Shown piece after piece: positions 51,066 through 60,039 of a stretch of 64,000 nucleotides of DNA. Within the stretch, counting starts at the first letter, position 1. Each line of letters starts with the position of its first letter. The notes under the pieces are model-generated. The model did not search any database. It saw nothing but the letters and a program-made list of their open reading frames with translations, and was not told where the DNA came from. Both the position numbers and the translations under genes were made by a program. Source of the DNA: Wenzhouxiangella sp. 15190 (GTDB lineage: Bacteria; Pseudomonadota; Gammaproteobacteria; Xanthomonadales; Wenzhouxiangellaceae); assembly GCF_003417465.1 (NCBI RefSeq), contig NZ_QVMV01000027.1, positions 62,001-126,000 of the forward strand. The letters run 5' to 3'.

Positions 51066-52036
51066 TGCCGGGCCGCCTGCTCCACGATCGACGATTCGAT
51101 CATTGGTGTCAGGTCCGGAGCGCTGACCAGCATGCCCGCTTCCGTCATGATTCGGCACTGTTTCTCGAGTGCATCGAGCAGCTTGCGGGTGTCACCGGTC
51201 ATCATGTCGAGGTTGGCCGTCAGATCGAATACTTCGACGCCGGCCATCGCCAGGCTGAAGTGCTCCGCTGAAATGGCCTGGCGCCGCGCCATGGTCCGGA
51301 TGGTAGCCGCAGGATCGCTGCGGTACATCGAGATGGCTCGGTCGAGTCCGCGAACCAGTTTCACGAGGGCGGTGCGGTGCGCATCGATCGTGCGCTCATT
51401 GACCACGACCACGTCCAGGATTTCGTAGGGAATGGACTTGCTGTTGAACAACTCGATTGCCCCCTGATCCAACAGTTGGCTGCGGGTGGGTTCGTAGGTC
51501 ACGACCGCATCGATCTCCCGGTCGCTCCAGGCGTTGAATTGACCCGCCGTATCGATATTGACGATTTCGACTTCGTCGCGCTCGAGACCGAGTTCATCGA
51601 GCGCCCTGACCAGCGTGTACATGCCGAGCGGGGCGACTTCGACGCCGATGCGAGCGCCCTTCAGGTCTTCGGCGTCGACACCCGGCCGGGCGAGCAAGGC
51701 ATCCCCGCCAAGGCTTACATCGATGAAATAGATGATCCGGGTGTCGCCAACTTCGTTCAGTGTGCTCACGGCGAAGTGGCTGGTGATGAACATGACATCG
51801 ACCAGGCCGTAACGGAAGCTGCGAACCAGCTCCGACGGCGTCTGGAAACCGACCAGACGGAAATCCTCGGGATCGAGCAGGTCTTCCTCGAGGGCCAGGT
51901 AGGCCAGGTCGTAGGGCGGCCACGCCAGAACCCCCACCCGAAGCGGCTCCTCGGGCGCCTTGCACGCCGTCGCCGCCAGGCCGCAGGCGGCGATCAGGCC
52001 TGCAATCAGCAAGCGGGCTACGGCGGTGCATAGCAC
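51062..52036 (-). CDS. Orphan NrtA/SsuA-like solute-binding lipoprotein
   Basis: 324 residues. Lipobox AATAC with C25 lipidated, then a type II periplasmic-binding-protein fold of the NMT1/SsuA type (RVGVLAWPPYDLAYLALEE, then GARIGVEVAPLGMYTLVRAL). No ABC permease or ATPase gene is near. Instead it is coupled by a 4-base overlap to the GGDEF-EAL gene, so it is probably a ligand sensor subunit, not a transporter part. Start is GTG at 52036. Ligand unknown; sulfonates, nitrate/nitrite or pyrimidines are seen in relatives. Confidence 0.82.
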   Translation of the reverse strand: MLCTAVARLLIAGLIAACGLAATACKAPEEPLRVGVLAWPPYDLAYLALEEDLLDPEDFRLVGFQTPSELVRSFRYGLVDVMFITSHFAVSTLNEVGDTRIIYFIDVSLGGDALLARPGVDAEDLKGARIGVEVAPLGMYTLVRALDELGLERDEVEIVNIDTAGQFNAWSDREIDAVVTYEPTRSQLLDQGAIELFNSKSIPYEILDVVVVNERTIDAHRTALVKLVRGLDRAISMYRSDPAATIRTMARRQAISAEHFSLAMAGVEVFDLTANLDMMTGDTRKLLDALEKQCRIMTEAGMLVSAPDLTPMIESSIVEQAARQ

Positions 52037-52478
52037 GGGAAGTGCGTAAGTGGTGATGGCGTCTCACCTCGGTCGGACGATCCAATCAGTCTAGCGCAAG
52101 CAGCTCATGCTCGACGAATATGCCCCATCCCTCGAGGCCCGGCAAGACAGTCGATCTGCGCAGTCATTCCGGCTGCGGCGCCTGCGCCGCATGGCCGACT
52201 TCGCAGCTGCAGCGGTGCCCCGGCGGCCACCGTCAGCCGCGCACTCGCTACGTTTTGTAGAGGTTCCTTCATCCGATCACTGAAGGACCGGGTTGATTGT
52301 GACTCCGGCCCACGACCGGATGGGTGTCCTGGGCCAGGGTTACAATAGGCGTGAGTACCACGCAGGTTGGCACAATTGCGTGGCTGATCACGTTAAGTGC
52401 TGACAGATTCGTCAGTTGAGACATATCGATTGAATGCACCGGGCGCGGCCCGGCTTCCCCAAACCCGAGGAGTTACAC
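52037..52478. other. 442-base intergenic region without a recognised gene
   Basis: No coding frame is convincing. I see a hairpin TCCTTCA-N9-TGAAGGA (52265-52287), a second one CCACGCA-N12-TGCGTGG (52358-52383) and a -10-like TACAAT at 52341. A small RNA or a leader for the DUF3617 gene is possible but unsupported; no known riboswitch core is visible. Confidence 0.35.
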
Positions 52479-52913
52479 ATGATTGCACGCACGCTTGCCG
52501 CGGCCCTGGCACTTGGCCTGGCCACCATCGCCATGGCCGAGACGCCCAACATCGAGCCCGGCCTGTGGAAATATGAAAACAACATGACTTTCTCCGGCGA
52601 TGTACCGATCCCGGATCAAAACCAGACCAGCGAAGAATGCGTCACCACCGAGGACATCGCCGAGGGCGATGCCTTTCTCGACGACGTCGACGAGTGCGAG
52701 ATCACGCACAAGGATCTTCGCCGCGACGGCATGGACTACTCGATGGTCTGCACCCAGCCCGATGGCACGCAGATGACCATGGACGCCGAAATGCAGTTCA
52801 ACGGCGATTCCGCCAGCGGCACCATCGACGGCAACATGGAAACGCCGATGGGCGCCATGCAGATGACCATCAATGTCTCCGGACAACGCATCGGGGATTG
52901 TCCGGCCAACTAA
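52479..52913 (+). CDS. DUF3617 periplasmic protein
   Basis: 144 residues with a signal peptide (1-20, cleavage after AMA) and a DUF3617 domain: EPGLWKYENNMTF at the start, TSEECVTTEDI with the first Cys, and a closing GDCP pair partner; four Cys probably form two disulfides. The family is common in gamma- and alphaproteobacteria with no known function. GAGGAG lies seven bases before the ATG at 52479. A strong terminator follows 25 bases downstream. Confidence 0.85.
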   Translation: MIARTLAAALALGLATIAMAETPNIEPGLWKYENNMTFSGDVPIPDQNQTSEECVTTEDIAEGDAFLDDVDECEITHKDLRRDGMDYSMVCTQPDGTQMTMDAEMQFNGDSASGTIDGNMETPMGAMQMTINVSGQRIGDCPAN

Positions 52914-52937
52914 ACCGGCACAGTCCACTCATTGACG

Positions 52938-52970
52938 AAAGAGCCGGGCACTGCCCGGCTCTTTGCTTTT
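52938..52970 (+). terminator. Intrinsic terminator after the DUF3617 gene
   Basis: AAAGAGCCGGGCA and TGCCCGGCTCTTT form a perfect 13-bp stem with a minimal loop, followed by GCTTTT. It is the clearest Rho-independent terminator in the window and could work in both directions. Confidence 0.85.
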
Positions 52971-52973
52971 TGG

Positions 52974-53257
52974 ATTGTCCACAGATGAACACAGATACAC
53001 ACAGATGGAGAAAATTAAGTAACAGGCCATCGGTGGATCCGCCAGGCACAACGGCATCCCGAAACGCTGCTGCTCAGTGATCAACAGGCGATACCGGTTC
53101 CACGGAATATTTATCGTTGCCTGTTTGCAGAATTTCGCAATCTGCGGACCTGAGAACAACCAATCTGGGAATGGCTATCCGGCCGACTATCGCCCCCGAC
53201 CGCCTACCGATGACCCTTGTTTTTATCTGTGTGTATCTGTGTTCATCTGTGGACAAT
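52974..53257. mobile_element. MITE-like element with perfect 33-bp terminal inverted repeats
   Basis: Arms at 52974-53006 and 53225-53257 are perfect inverted copies over 33 bases; each is built from units ACAGATGAAC, ACAGATACAC and ACAGAT. The 218-base centre has no gene. No clear target duplication is visible (flanks GG and TC). Size and structure suggest a miniature inverted-repeat element or a long transcribed hairpin. It fills the space between the convergent DUF3617 and speE genes. Confidence 0.65.
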
Positions 53258-53272
53258 TCAGGGTTTTAAAGC

Positions 53273-54112
53273 TCAAGGCAACTGCGTCGCCAGTGCCCCC
53301 ACGTGCACGCCGGGGTTGAAATAGCGCGTGGCGATGCCGGCCGCTTCGAAGCGCTCGGGGCTGACCGGTTCGATCTCGCCACCCTTGCGCGCCTGGGTGA
53401 CCGACCACCAGCCCGAGGGGTAGCAGGGCTGCGGAAAGCCCAGGGTGCGGATGGTGGTGAAGCCGGCCTTTTCCATGTTGTCGCGGATGCCGCCGATGAG
53501 CTTCTGGTGCAGCAAGGGCGATTCGCTCTGCTGCAGGAACAGGCCGCCGTCGGCCAGGGCTGAATAACAGTCGGCAACGAACTCCGGGCCGAACAGGCCC
53601 TCGGCCGGCCCGATGGGATCGGTGGAGTCGACGATGATGACGTCCACGCTGCCGGGTTCGAGATGCTTGACGTGCGCCAGGCCGTCATCGAAGCGCAGCT
53701 CGGCGCGCGGGTCACCATTGCGCTCGCACAATTCGGGAAAATGCTTTTCGGACAGGCGCGTGACCTGCTCATCGATTTCCACCTGGGTGCAGCGCTCGAC
53801 ATTGTCATGGGCCAGCACTTCCCTGAGCGTGCCGCAGTCGCCGCCGCCGATAATCAGCACGCGCTTCGGGTCGGGGTGCGAGAACAGGGCGGGATGACTC
53901 ATCATCTCGTGGTAGAGGAAATTGTCGCGCGTGGTCAGCATGACGAAACCGTCGATGACCATCAGGTTGCCCCAGTGCGTCGTGCGATAGACATCGATGG
54001 TCTGATAGTCGGTGATTTCACGCGCCAGGTGCGCCTCGATGGACCAGGACTCGGCACTGCCGGCCTCGGAGTTCGTCTCGGTAAACCACTTGCGGTCGGT
54101 CGGAAGCGTCAT
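53273..54112 (-). CDS. speE: Spermidine synthase
   Basis: 279-residue aminopropyltransferase. Motifs: LIIGGGDCGTLREVL binds decarboxylated S-adenosylmethionine, VDSTDPIGPAEGLFG is the signature with the catalytic Asp, and CYPSGWWSVTQARK is at the C-terminal side. It makes spermidine from putrescine. It faces speA divergently across 76 bases, so the two polyamine genes share a regulatory region; speD and the agmatine enzymes are not in the window. Confidence 0.95.
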   Translation of the reverse strand: MTLPTDRKWFTETNSEAGSAESWSIEAHLAREITDYQTIDVYRTTHWGNLMVIDGFVMLTTRDNFLYHEMMSHPALFSHPDPKRVLIIGGGDCGTLREVLAHDNVERCTQVEIDEQVTRLSEKHFPELCERNGDPRAELRFDDGLAHVKHLEPGSVDVIIVDSTDPIGPAEGLFGPEFVADCYSALADGGLFLQQSESPLLHQKLIGGIRDNMEKAGFTTIRTLGFPQPCYPSGWWSVTQARKGGEIEPVSPERFEAAGIATRYFNPGVHVGALATQLP

Positions 54113-54175
54113 GTTTCGGTCGCGGTGATTGGATCAGCCCAGATGTTAACCCGTATGCCGCCCACGTTCGCCCGT

Positions 54176-54181
54176 TACAAT
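54176..54181 (+). promoter_or_regulatory. TACAAT -10 for a near-leaderless speA transcript
   Basis: TACAAT ends 7 bases before the predicted start at 54188, one base before the speA ATG (54189). No ribosome site fits between. The -35 is not recognisable. Confidence 0.45.
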
Positions 54182-54188
54182 CGCCCTC

Positions 54189-56051
54189 ATGAATAATGAC
54201 GCGAATGCCCGCGCCCGCCGCCGCTACGCCGTCGATCGCTGGTCGGAGGGCTACTTCGATCTCGACGATCAAGGTCGGCTGCTCGCCCTTCCCGACCGGG
54301 AACATCGGCTCGTCCTGACCGAGATTGTCGAGCGCGCCCGCCGTGATGGCCTGCGCCTGCCCATGCTGCTGCGCTTTCCCGACATCCTGCGCGCCCGCGC
54401 CGGGCAACTGCGCACGGCTTTCGATACAGCCATCGCCGAACACGACTACGAAGGCGGTTACTCGCCGGTCTACCCGATCAAGGTCAACCAGCAGGCCAGC
54501 GTGGTCCGTACGCTCGCCGAAATCGAAGGCCTGGGCCTGGAAGTCGGCAGCAAACCCGAACTGATCACGGCCCTGGCCGTCAGTCGCCCGGGGACGCTTA
54601 TCATCTGCAACGGCTACAAGGACGCCGCCTACATCCGCCTGGCCCTGAGCGGGGTCAAGATCGGTCTAAAGCCGCTGATCGTCATCGAAAAGCCCGGCGA
54701 GTGGCCGGTGATCCAGCGCGAGGCAAAACGCCTGGGCGTCACGCCGGAAGTCGGTGTGCGGCTTCGCCTGTCCTCGCTGGGCACCGGCAACTGGCAGAAC
54801 ACCGGCGGCGAACGCGCCAAGTTCGGCCTGGCCGCCAGTCAGCTCCTGGGGCTGGCCGAATCGATGCGCGAAACCGGCTGCCTGGACTGGCTGACGCTGC
54901 TGCATTTCCACATGGGCTCACAGATTTCCAACCTGCGCGATATCCAGCGCGGGGTGCGGGAAGCCGGACGTTACTTCACCGAACTGGTGGCAGCCGGCGT
55001 CGACATCCGGCGGCTCGATATCGGGGGCGGACTCGGCGTGGATTACGAGGGGGGCGGGACGCGCAGCTTCTGCTCGATGAACTACTCCGTGGGCCAGTAC
55101 GCCCAGGCCATCGTCGGCGGCATCGCGGAGCTGTGTCGCGAACACGAACTGGCGATGCCCGACCTGGTGTCCGAATCCGGCCGGGCGCTGACCGCCCACC
55201 ATGCCGTGCTGGTGACCAATGTCACCGCCACCGAAACCCTGCCACGGGACGCCGACGCCGGCAGCGACGACGAGTCGGCCGTCATCCGCGGCCTGGCCGA
55301 GGTACTGTCCCAGGTCGACGAGCGCGAGCCCGAAGAGAGCTTCCTGGAAGCCGAGCACCTGCTCGAGGAAGGCCGCAACCTGTTTCTCTACGGTGACCTG
55401 CCGCTGGCCGAGCGCGCACGACTCGAGCCGATGTACAACGCCATTCTCGATCGCGTGGTCGCCCACCTCGACCCCGAGCATCGCCGCCACCGAGAGCTGG
55501 GCGAACGCATCGGTTACCAGCTCTCGGCCAAGTATTTCATCAACCTGTCGATCTTCCAGTCGTTGCCCGATATCTGGGCCATCGACCAGGTCTTTCCCAT
55601 CCTGCCGCTGAACCGGCTCGACAAGGAACCGACCGAGCGCGCTGTGCTGGAAGACCTGACCTGCGATTCCGACGGCCGCATCGATCGCTACGTCGAACGC
55701 GGCCTGCTCGAGCCGACGTTGCCGGTTCACCGCATCGAGCCTGACGAAACCTACCTGCTGGGCATCTTCATGGCCGGCGCCTATCAGGAAACCCTGGGCG
55801 ACATTCACAACCTCTTCGGCGACACCGACAGCATCGACGTCCATATAGAGAACGGCGGCTTCCGCCTCGAGAACGCCCGTGCCGGCGACAGTGCCGACAG
55901 GCTCCTGGAGATGGTCGGCTACAATCCGCAAGAATTGGTTAAGGCCTGCAATGCCCGTGTGGCCGCCGCCGGCCTGCCGCGCGAGGAGGCTGACGCGCTC
56001 GAACGTCTGCTGGCCGACGGCCTGTCGGCCTATACCTATCTGGACGTTTGA
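54189..56051 (+). CDS. speA: Biosynthetic arginine decarboxylase
   Basis: 620 residues, close to E. coli SpeA (about 658). Alanine-racemase-type barrel with the PLP lysine K98 in PVYPIKVNQQ, the GxGxG-like phosphate loop in LDIGGGLGVDYEG, and VSESGRALTAHHAVLV further on. It turns arginine into agmatine, the entry to putrescine. The ATG at 54189 seems to begin the message itself. Divergent from speE. The 3' end runs into short tandem repeats. Confidence 0.95.
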   Translation: MNNDANARARRRYAVDRWSEGYFDLDDQGRLLALPDREHRLVLTEIVERARRDGLRLPMLLRFPDILRARAGQLRTAFDTAIAEHDYEGGYSPVYPIKVNQQASVVRTLAEIEGLGLEVGSKPELITALAVSRPGTLIICNGYKDAAYIRLALSGVKIGLKPLIVIEKPGEWPVIQREAKRLGVTPEVGVRLRLSSLGTGNWQNTGGERAKFGLAASQLLGLAESMRETGCLDWLTLLHFHMGSQISNLRDIQRGVREAGRYFTELVAAGVDIRRLDIGGGLGVDYEGGGTRSFCSMNYSVGQYAQAIVGGIAELCREHELAMPDLVSESGRALTAHHAVLVTNVTATETLPRDADAGSDDESAVIRGLAEVLSQVDEREPEESFLEAEHLLEEGRNLFLYGDLPLAERARLEPMYNAILDRVVAHLDPEHRRHRELGERIGYQLSAKYFINLSIFQSLPDIWAIDQVFPILPLNRLDKEPTERAVLEDLTCDSDGRIDRYVERGLLEPTLPVHRIEPDETYLLGIFMAGAYQETLGDIHNLFGDTDSIDVHIENGGFRLENARAGDSADRLLEMVGYNPQELVKACNARVAAAGLPREEADALERLLADGLSAYTYLDV

Positions 56052-56094
56052 AGTGTGAAGTGTGAAGTCAGATCACGTATCACGGACCACGGAC
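56050..56094 (+). repeat. Short tandem repeats at the speA 3' end
   Basis: GAAGTGT occurs 2.7 times in a row (56050-56068), and CACGGAC occurs twice (56081-56094) after a related CACGTAT. The first copies overlap the speA stop codon. Low-complexity text of the same style as the other intergenic repeats here. Confidence 0.6.
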
Positions 56095-56125
56095 CAGGAA
56101 GCATTAAACAAGGGATCACAACGGA

Positions 56126-56989
56126 ATGAAAACGGGCTGGATTGGACTCGGTGCCATGGGCGAGCCCATGGCGGGGCATCTCCTCGACCACGGCCATCTT
56201 GCGGCCGTGTGGAATCGCTCGGGCGAGAAAGCAAAGAAATTCGCCTCTGAGCGCCAAGGAGTAACGGCGGCGGATTCACCCGCGGCGCTGGCAGCTGAGG
56301 TGGACGTGATCTGCCTGTGCGTATCGGCCGACGACGACCTGCGCGAAGTCGTGTCGGCCATGCGCGATTCACTGCGCGCCGGCCAGGTCGTGATCGACCA
56401 TTCCACCGTGGCCCCGGCAACCGCCCGGCAGCTTGCCGCCGACCTGGCCGAGCTCGGCGTGGCCTTCATCGATGCGCCCGTCACCGGCGGCGTGGAGGGC
56501 GCGAAGAACGGGCAACTGGCCATCATGGCCGGCGGTGAAAAGGAGGATGTCGAACGGGTACGCACGGTCATGGACAGCTATGCCCGGGTGATGCACCACC
56601 TCGGCCCCTCCGGCGCCGGCCAGTCGGCCAAGGCCGTCAACCAGCTGATGGTCGCCGGCATCGCCGAAGCCGTGTGCGAGTCGCTGGCGCTGATGGAACG
56701 CCTGGACCTGCCGCGGGAGCCGATGCTGGAACTGCTCGGCGGCGGTGCGGCCGGCAACTGGTTCCTGGACAAGCGCGGCCGGACCATGCTGGAAGACTCT
56801 TATCAAACCGGTTTCGACCCCAGGCTGCTGCTCAAGGATCTCAAGATCTGCGATCACCTGTGCCGGGAGGCCGGTTTCGACTCGGCCGTGCTGGCCCAGG
56901 CCCTGGACGATTACCAGCGGCTCATCGACGGCGGCGAAACCGGCCGCGATATTTCGGCCCTGTATCGGATCAAGAGCCGGCAAGCATAG
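56126..56989 (+). CDS. 3-hydroxyisobutyrate-dehydrogenase-like NAD(P) enzyme
   Basis: 287-residue beta-hydroxyacid dehydrogenase. GLGAMGEPMAGHL (7-19) is the dinucleotide motif, FIDAPVTGGVEGAKNGQLAIM the substrate-binding signature, and GQSAKAVNQLMVAG carries the catalytic Lys. The C-terminal helices end LYRIKSR. The family covers 3-hydroxyisobutyrate, tartronate semialdehyde and succinic semialdehyde enzymes; the substrate cannot be decided here. Single gene after speA. Confidence 0.9.
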   Translation: MKTGWIGLGAMGEPMAGHLLDHGHLAAVWNRSGEKAKKFASERQGVTAADSPAALAAEVDVICLCVSADDDLREVVSAMRDSLRAGQVVIDHSTVAPATARQLAADLAELGVAFIDAPVTGGVEGAKNGQLAIMAGGEKEDVERVRTVMDSYARVMHHLGPSGAGQSAKAVNQLMVAGIAEAVCESLALMERLDLPREPMLELLGGGAAGNWFLDKRGRTMLEDSYQTGFDPRLLLKDLKICDHLCREAGFDSAVLAQALDDYQRLIDGGETGRDISALYRIKSRQA

Positions 56990-57059
56990 AGTCGCAGGCT
57001 TCGTTGGGCTTATACTCGGTCCAGGTGACAAGGGGTTAACCGATCGTCCGGGTGAACCC

Positions 57060-58358
57060 ATGCCAAATCAACGCTACCTGCTTCTCGGCCTCGCCTTTCT
57101 CGCCGCCGGGGCCACCGCCCAGATTCCTACCGACGTAACCCTGGACCCGGCTTTCAACGGCGAATCCTTTGCAACACCCGTCGCGTTGCGGCATGCCGGC
57201 GACGGAAGCGGGCGCAAGTTCGTGGTCGAACGCGCCGGCACGATTCACGTTGTCGATGACACCGGAACCAAGCTGGCCACACCCTTCCTGGACCGTTTCG
57301 AACACGCCGTGGACCTGTCCGGCGAAGGCGGCCTGCTGGGTCTGGCATTCCATCCGGACTACCTGAGCAATGGCCGGTTCTACGTCTACTACACCTGGAA
57401 CAACGGCACCGGCATGATCAGCCGCGTCGCGGAGTTCACCGTCAGCACCGATCCCGACGTGGCGGACCCGGGCAGCGAGCGCGTCATCCTGGAAGTGCCC
57501 CAGCCCTACACCAACCACAACGGCGGCGACCTCCACTTCGGTCCCGACGGCTATCTCTGGATCGGCCTGGGCGACGGCGGCAGCGGCAACGATCCCTGCA
57601 ACCGGGCGCAGACCCTGAATCCGGACAATCTCGAGAGCGGATGCGGCAATCATCCCCTGACAGCGGAACAAGCGCTGCTGGGCAAGATGCTGCGCATCGA
57701 CGTGGACACCGCCACGGGCGCCGGCGAAAACAACCTGTGCGGGGCCAACGCCGACGGCTCGGCCGCCTACTCGATTCCCGCCGACAACCCCTGGGTGACA
57801 GCGGTATTCCGGGACCGCTTCGGACTGCCCCCGCAGTCCCTGGGTGTGACCGGCGGCGAGTGCGCCGAAACCTGGGCCTACGGTCTGCGCAACCCCTACC
57901 GGTTCAGCTTCGATCGCGATAACGGCGATCTATGGATCGGCGACGTCGGCCAGAGCACCTGGGAAGAGATCGACCTTGAACGGGCCAGCGACCCCGGCGG
58001 CGACAACTACGGCTGGAGAATCTGCGAAGCCAGCTACGAGCGCGGCTCGACCACGCAGGAATGCACGCTGACACCCCATCACGCCCCGGTCCACGAATAT
58101 CTCAATGCCGACGACAATTGCTCCGTCACCGGCGGCTTCCGCTATCGCGGACCGGTCACCTCGTTGCAGGGGCGCTATGTGTTCGGCGATTTCTGCAGCG
58201 GCCGGATCTGGTTTATGCAGGACAGCGGGGGAGGCTCGTTCTCGGTCGAGGAATTCGGCCTCGCCGACGGACGCATCTACGGCTTCGGCGAGGACGAAGC
58301 CGGCGAACTCTACGTACTGCTGGGCAACTCGATCCAAGTTTTCAACGGTACTCGGTAG
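57060..58358 (+). CDS. Secreted PQQ-dependent sugar dehydrogenase-like beta-propeller
   Basis: 432 residues: signal peptide (1-20, ATAQ cleavage) and a six-bladed beta-propeller of the GSDH/Hip family. Signatures: GEGGLLGLAFHPDY, NHNGGDLHFGPDGYLWIGLGDGG and ETWAYGLRNPYRFSFD. Such proteins oxidise aldoses or other alcohols with PQQ and calcium in the periplasm, yet many family members have no proven substrate. Extra cysteines (C180-C195 region, C233, C271) suggest disulfides. ATG at 57060 is chosen for the signal peptide. Confidence 0.85.
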   Translation: MPNQRYLLLGLAFLAAGATAQIPTDVTLDPAFNGESFATPVALRHAGDGSGRKFVVERAGTIHVVDDTGTKLATPFLDRFEHAVDLSGEGGLLGLAFHPDYLSNGRFYVYYTWNNGTGMISRVAEFTVSTDPDVADPGSERVILEVPQPYTNHNGGDLHFGPDGYLWIGLGDGGSGNDPCNRAQTLNPDNLESGCGNHPLTAEQALLGKMLRIDVDTATGAGENNLCGANADGSAAYSIPADNPWVTAVFRDRFGLPPQSLGVTGGECAETWAYGLRNPYRFSFDRDNGDLWIGDVGQSTWEEIDLERASDPGGDNYGWRICEASYERGSTTQECTLTPHHAPVHEYLNADDNCSVTGGFRYRGPVTSLQGRYVFGDFCSGRIWFMQDSGGGSFSVEEFGLADGRIYGFGEDEAGELYVLLGNSIQVFNGTR

Positions 58359-58371
58359 CCGAAGCCTCGGA

Positions 58372-59496
58372 TCATTCGTCACCCAGCAGCGTGCGAATCT
58401 GCTTTTCCTCGGCCAGGCCGTCGCGGTAGCCCAGGTCGATGAGTTCGCGGCAGTACTCCGCCTCGAACAGCAGATAGCTCGGCAGCCGGCCGCCGCCCCA
58501 GGCACCCACGCCCTTGAGCAGGGTGCGCACGCTGGCCGGAATGCGGTGACGGTGACGCATCGCGATTTCCCGGACATCTCTTGAGGGCTGGATCAGCAAC
58601 GTCTCGATGGGCCGCAAACCGGTCAGGTCACGACGCTCCTCGGGCACCTGTTCGAGGGTGCGGTTTATGCGCTCGAGCCGGGCCAGGTCGTTGTTGAGAT
58701 AGTCCATGAAGATGACGTCGAGCAGGTAGGCGCCGATATCGCCGAGCGAGGGATAATGTACATCCTCGGCGGGTTCCGGGTCGGGGCGCTCATCGCGTGT
58801 GCCGATGATCAGCATGCGTTCGGCACCCATCCGGATCGGCGGGCTCAACGGGGTGGTATGGCGCATGCCGCCATCGCCGAAGTATTCGTGGCCGATACGC
58901 CTGGCCGGAAACAGCAGTGGCAGGGCCGAACTGGCCAGCAGATGGTCGGGGTGAATGGCCGCACGGCGACCGATGCGCTTGCCCTTGTGCCATCCCTTGA
59001 TCGATTCATCCGCCTGGAAAAACGTCACCGCGCGCCCGGACGTGTAGCCGGAGGCGGTCACCATCAATGCCTTTAGCAAGCCGCTTTCCACGGCCCGCTC
59101 GATGCCTTCCACGTCCAGTTCGCGCGCAAGCAGCTGCCCCAGCGGTTGATTGTCGAGCAGCGATCTCGGATTGCCCACACCGAGGCCGCCGAGGGTCATC
59201 GAGGCAAGCCAGTGCAGGCCGCAGCCCAGGTTGTGCAGCCAGCCCGTGCGGTAGATGTGGTGGCAGCGGAAATTGCCCCAGAAATGCTCCAGGCGCATCG
59301 CACCGTCGGCAAAGTCCTCGGCGTGGCTGGCCATGACCGCGGCGTTGATTGCACCCGCGGACGTACCGGTAATGATGGGAAACGGCGTTCTGCGGTTTGG
59401 AAGCAGTTCGGCGACGGCCTTGAGCACGCCCACCTGGTAGGCGCCGCGCGCCCCGCCGCCGGGCAGGACCAGGGCCGCGTGCGACTCGGCCGTCAT
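58372..59496 (-). CDS. Patatin-like phospholipase
   Basis: 374 residues. The oxyanion loop GGGARGAYQVG (13-23), the nucleophile S46 in GTSAG and the Asp of the DGG motif (YFGDGGMRH) form the catalytic dyad of the patatin family. The N-terminus has no signal peptide, so it acts in the cytoplasm or at the inner membrane face. A C-terminal extension of about 130 residues follows the dyad, as in RssA-like and related bacterial forms. Overlaps the start of nothing; its start overlaps the SPOR gene end by 4 bases, so it is coupled to it. Confidence 0.9.
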   Translation of the reverse strand: MTAESHAALVLPGGGARGAYQVGVLKAVAELLPNRRTPFPIITGTSAGAINAAVMASHAEDFADGAMRLEHFWGNFRCHHIYRTGWLHNLGCGLHWLASMTLGGLGVGNPRSLLDNQPLGQLLARELDVEGIERAVESGLLKALMVTASGYTSGRAVTFFQADESIKGWHKGKRIGRRAAIHPDHLLASSALPLLFPARRIGHEYFGDGGMRHTTPLSPPIRMGAERMLIIGTRDERPDPEPAEDVHYPSLGDIGAYLLDVIFMDYLNNDLARLERINRTLEQVPEERRDLTGLRPIETLLIQPSRDVREIAMRHRHRIPASVRTLLKGVGAWGGGRLPSYLLFEAEYCRELIDLGYRDGLAEEKQIRTLLGDE

Positions 59497-60038
59497 CCGC
59501 CCTTGAGCACCATGGCCTCGAAGCCGTTGTCGACGAGCCGCCGCCGCGCGCCGTCAGCCTCGCGGGCACTGTCGAAAGGCCCCACGCGCACGCGGTGCCA
59601 GGTCACGTCGTCGACGGTGACCGACTGAACCTTCGCTTCGAGACCCAGCAGGGTCACCTTGGCGCGCTGGCTTTCGGCGTCCTCGCCGGAGCGGAAGGAG
59701 CCGACCTGGAGCACGTAGGGCCCCTGGCTGGCCGCCTCGTTGTCTCGTTCACGGGCACGCTCGGCGATTTCTTCCTGGGGCACGACCACTTCGCGCTCGG
59801 GTAGCACGGTAAAGAAATCGTACTGGCGGCTGCGTTCACCGGCCACTTCCTCCTCGGCGATCGGCGGCTCGTCGCGGCCGGATGGCTGCGCCGTTTCCTG
59901 CGCATCGTCGCGGCCGGGCAAGTAACCGCCCAGCCATGCCAGGGTGGCCAGTACCAGGCCGCAGACCAGGCCGGCTCCGAAGGTGAGCAGCCCGCCGGTG
60001 GCCGGAGAACTGCCTCGTTTTGCCTGGCGCCTGGCCAC
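59493..60038 (-). CDS. SPOR-domain membrane protein (FtsN-like)
   Basis: 181 residues: short basic cytoplasmic start, one membrane helix (about 16-38), an acidic linker, and a C-terminal SPOR domain (about 106-178) with GPYVLQVGSFRSGEDAESQR and the repeat HRVRVGPFDSAREAD. SPOR domains bind denuded septal peptidoglycan, so a cell-division or wall-remodelling role is likely. Placed 2 bases after argS on the same strand, the common argS-ftsN-like order of gammaproteobacteria. Confidence 0.9.
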   Translation of the reverse strand: MARRQAKRGSSPATGGLLTFGAGLVCGLVLATLAWLGGYLPGRDDAQETAQPSGRDEPPIAEEEVAGERSRQYDFFTVLPEREVVVPQEEIAERARERDNEAASQGPYVLQVGSFRSGEDAESQRAKVTLLGLEAKVQSVTVDDVTWHRVRVGPFDSAREADGARRRLVDNGFEAMVLKGG

Positions 60039-60039
60039 G

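Noticed and set aside
52037-52478. A c-di-GMP riboswitch or sigma54 promoter in the gap beside the GGDEF-EAL unit
   Set aside because: No GEMM core is visible, and the TTGGCAC...TGC text at 52367 has GG-N7-GC instead of the required N10 spacing.
56050-56094. CRISPR-like repeats after speA
   Set aside because: Units are 7 bases with no spacers; simple tandem duplication.
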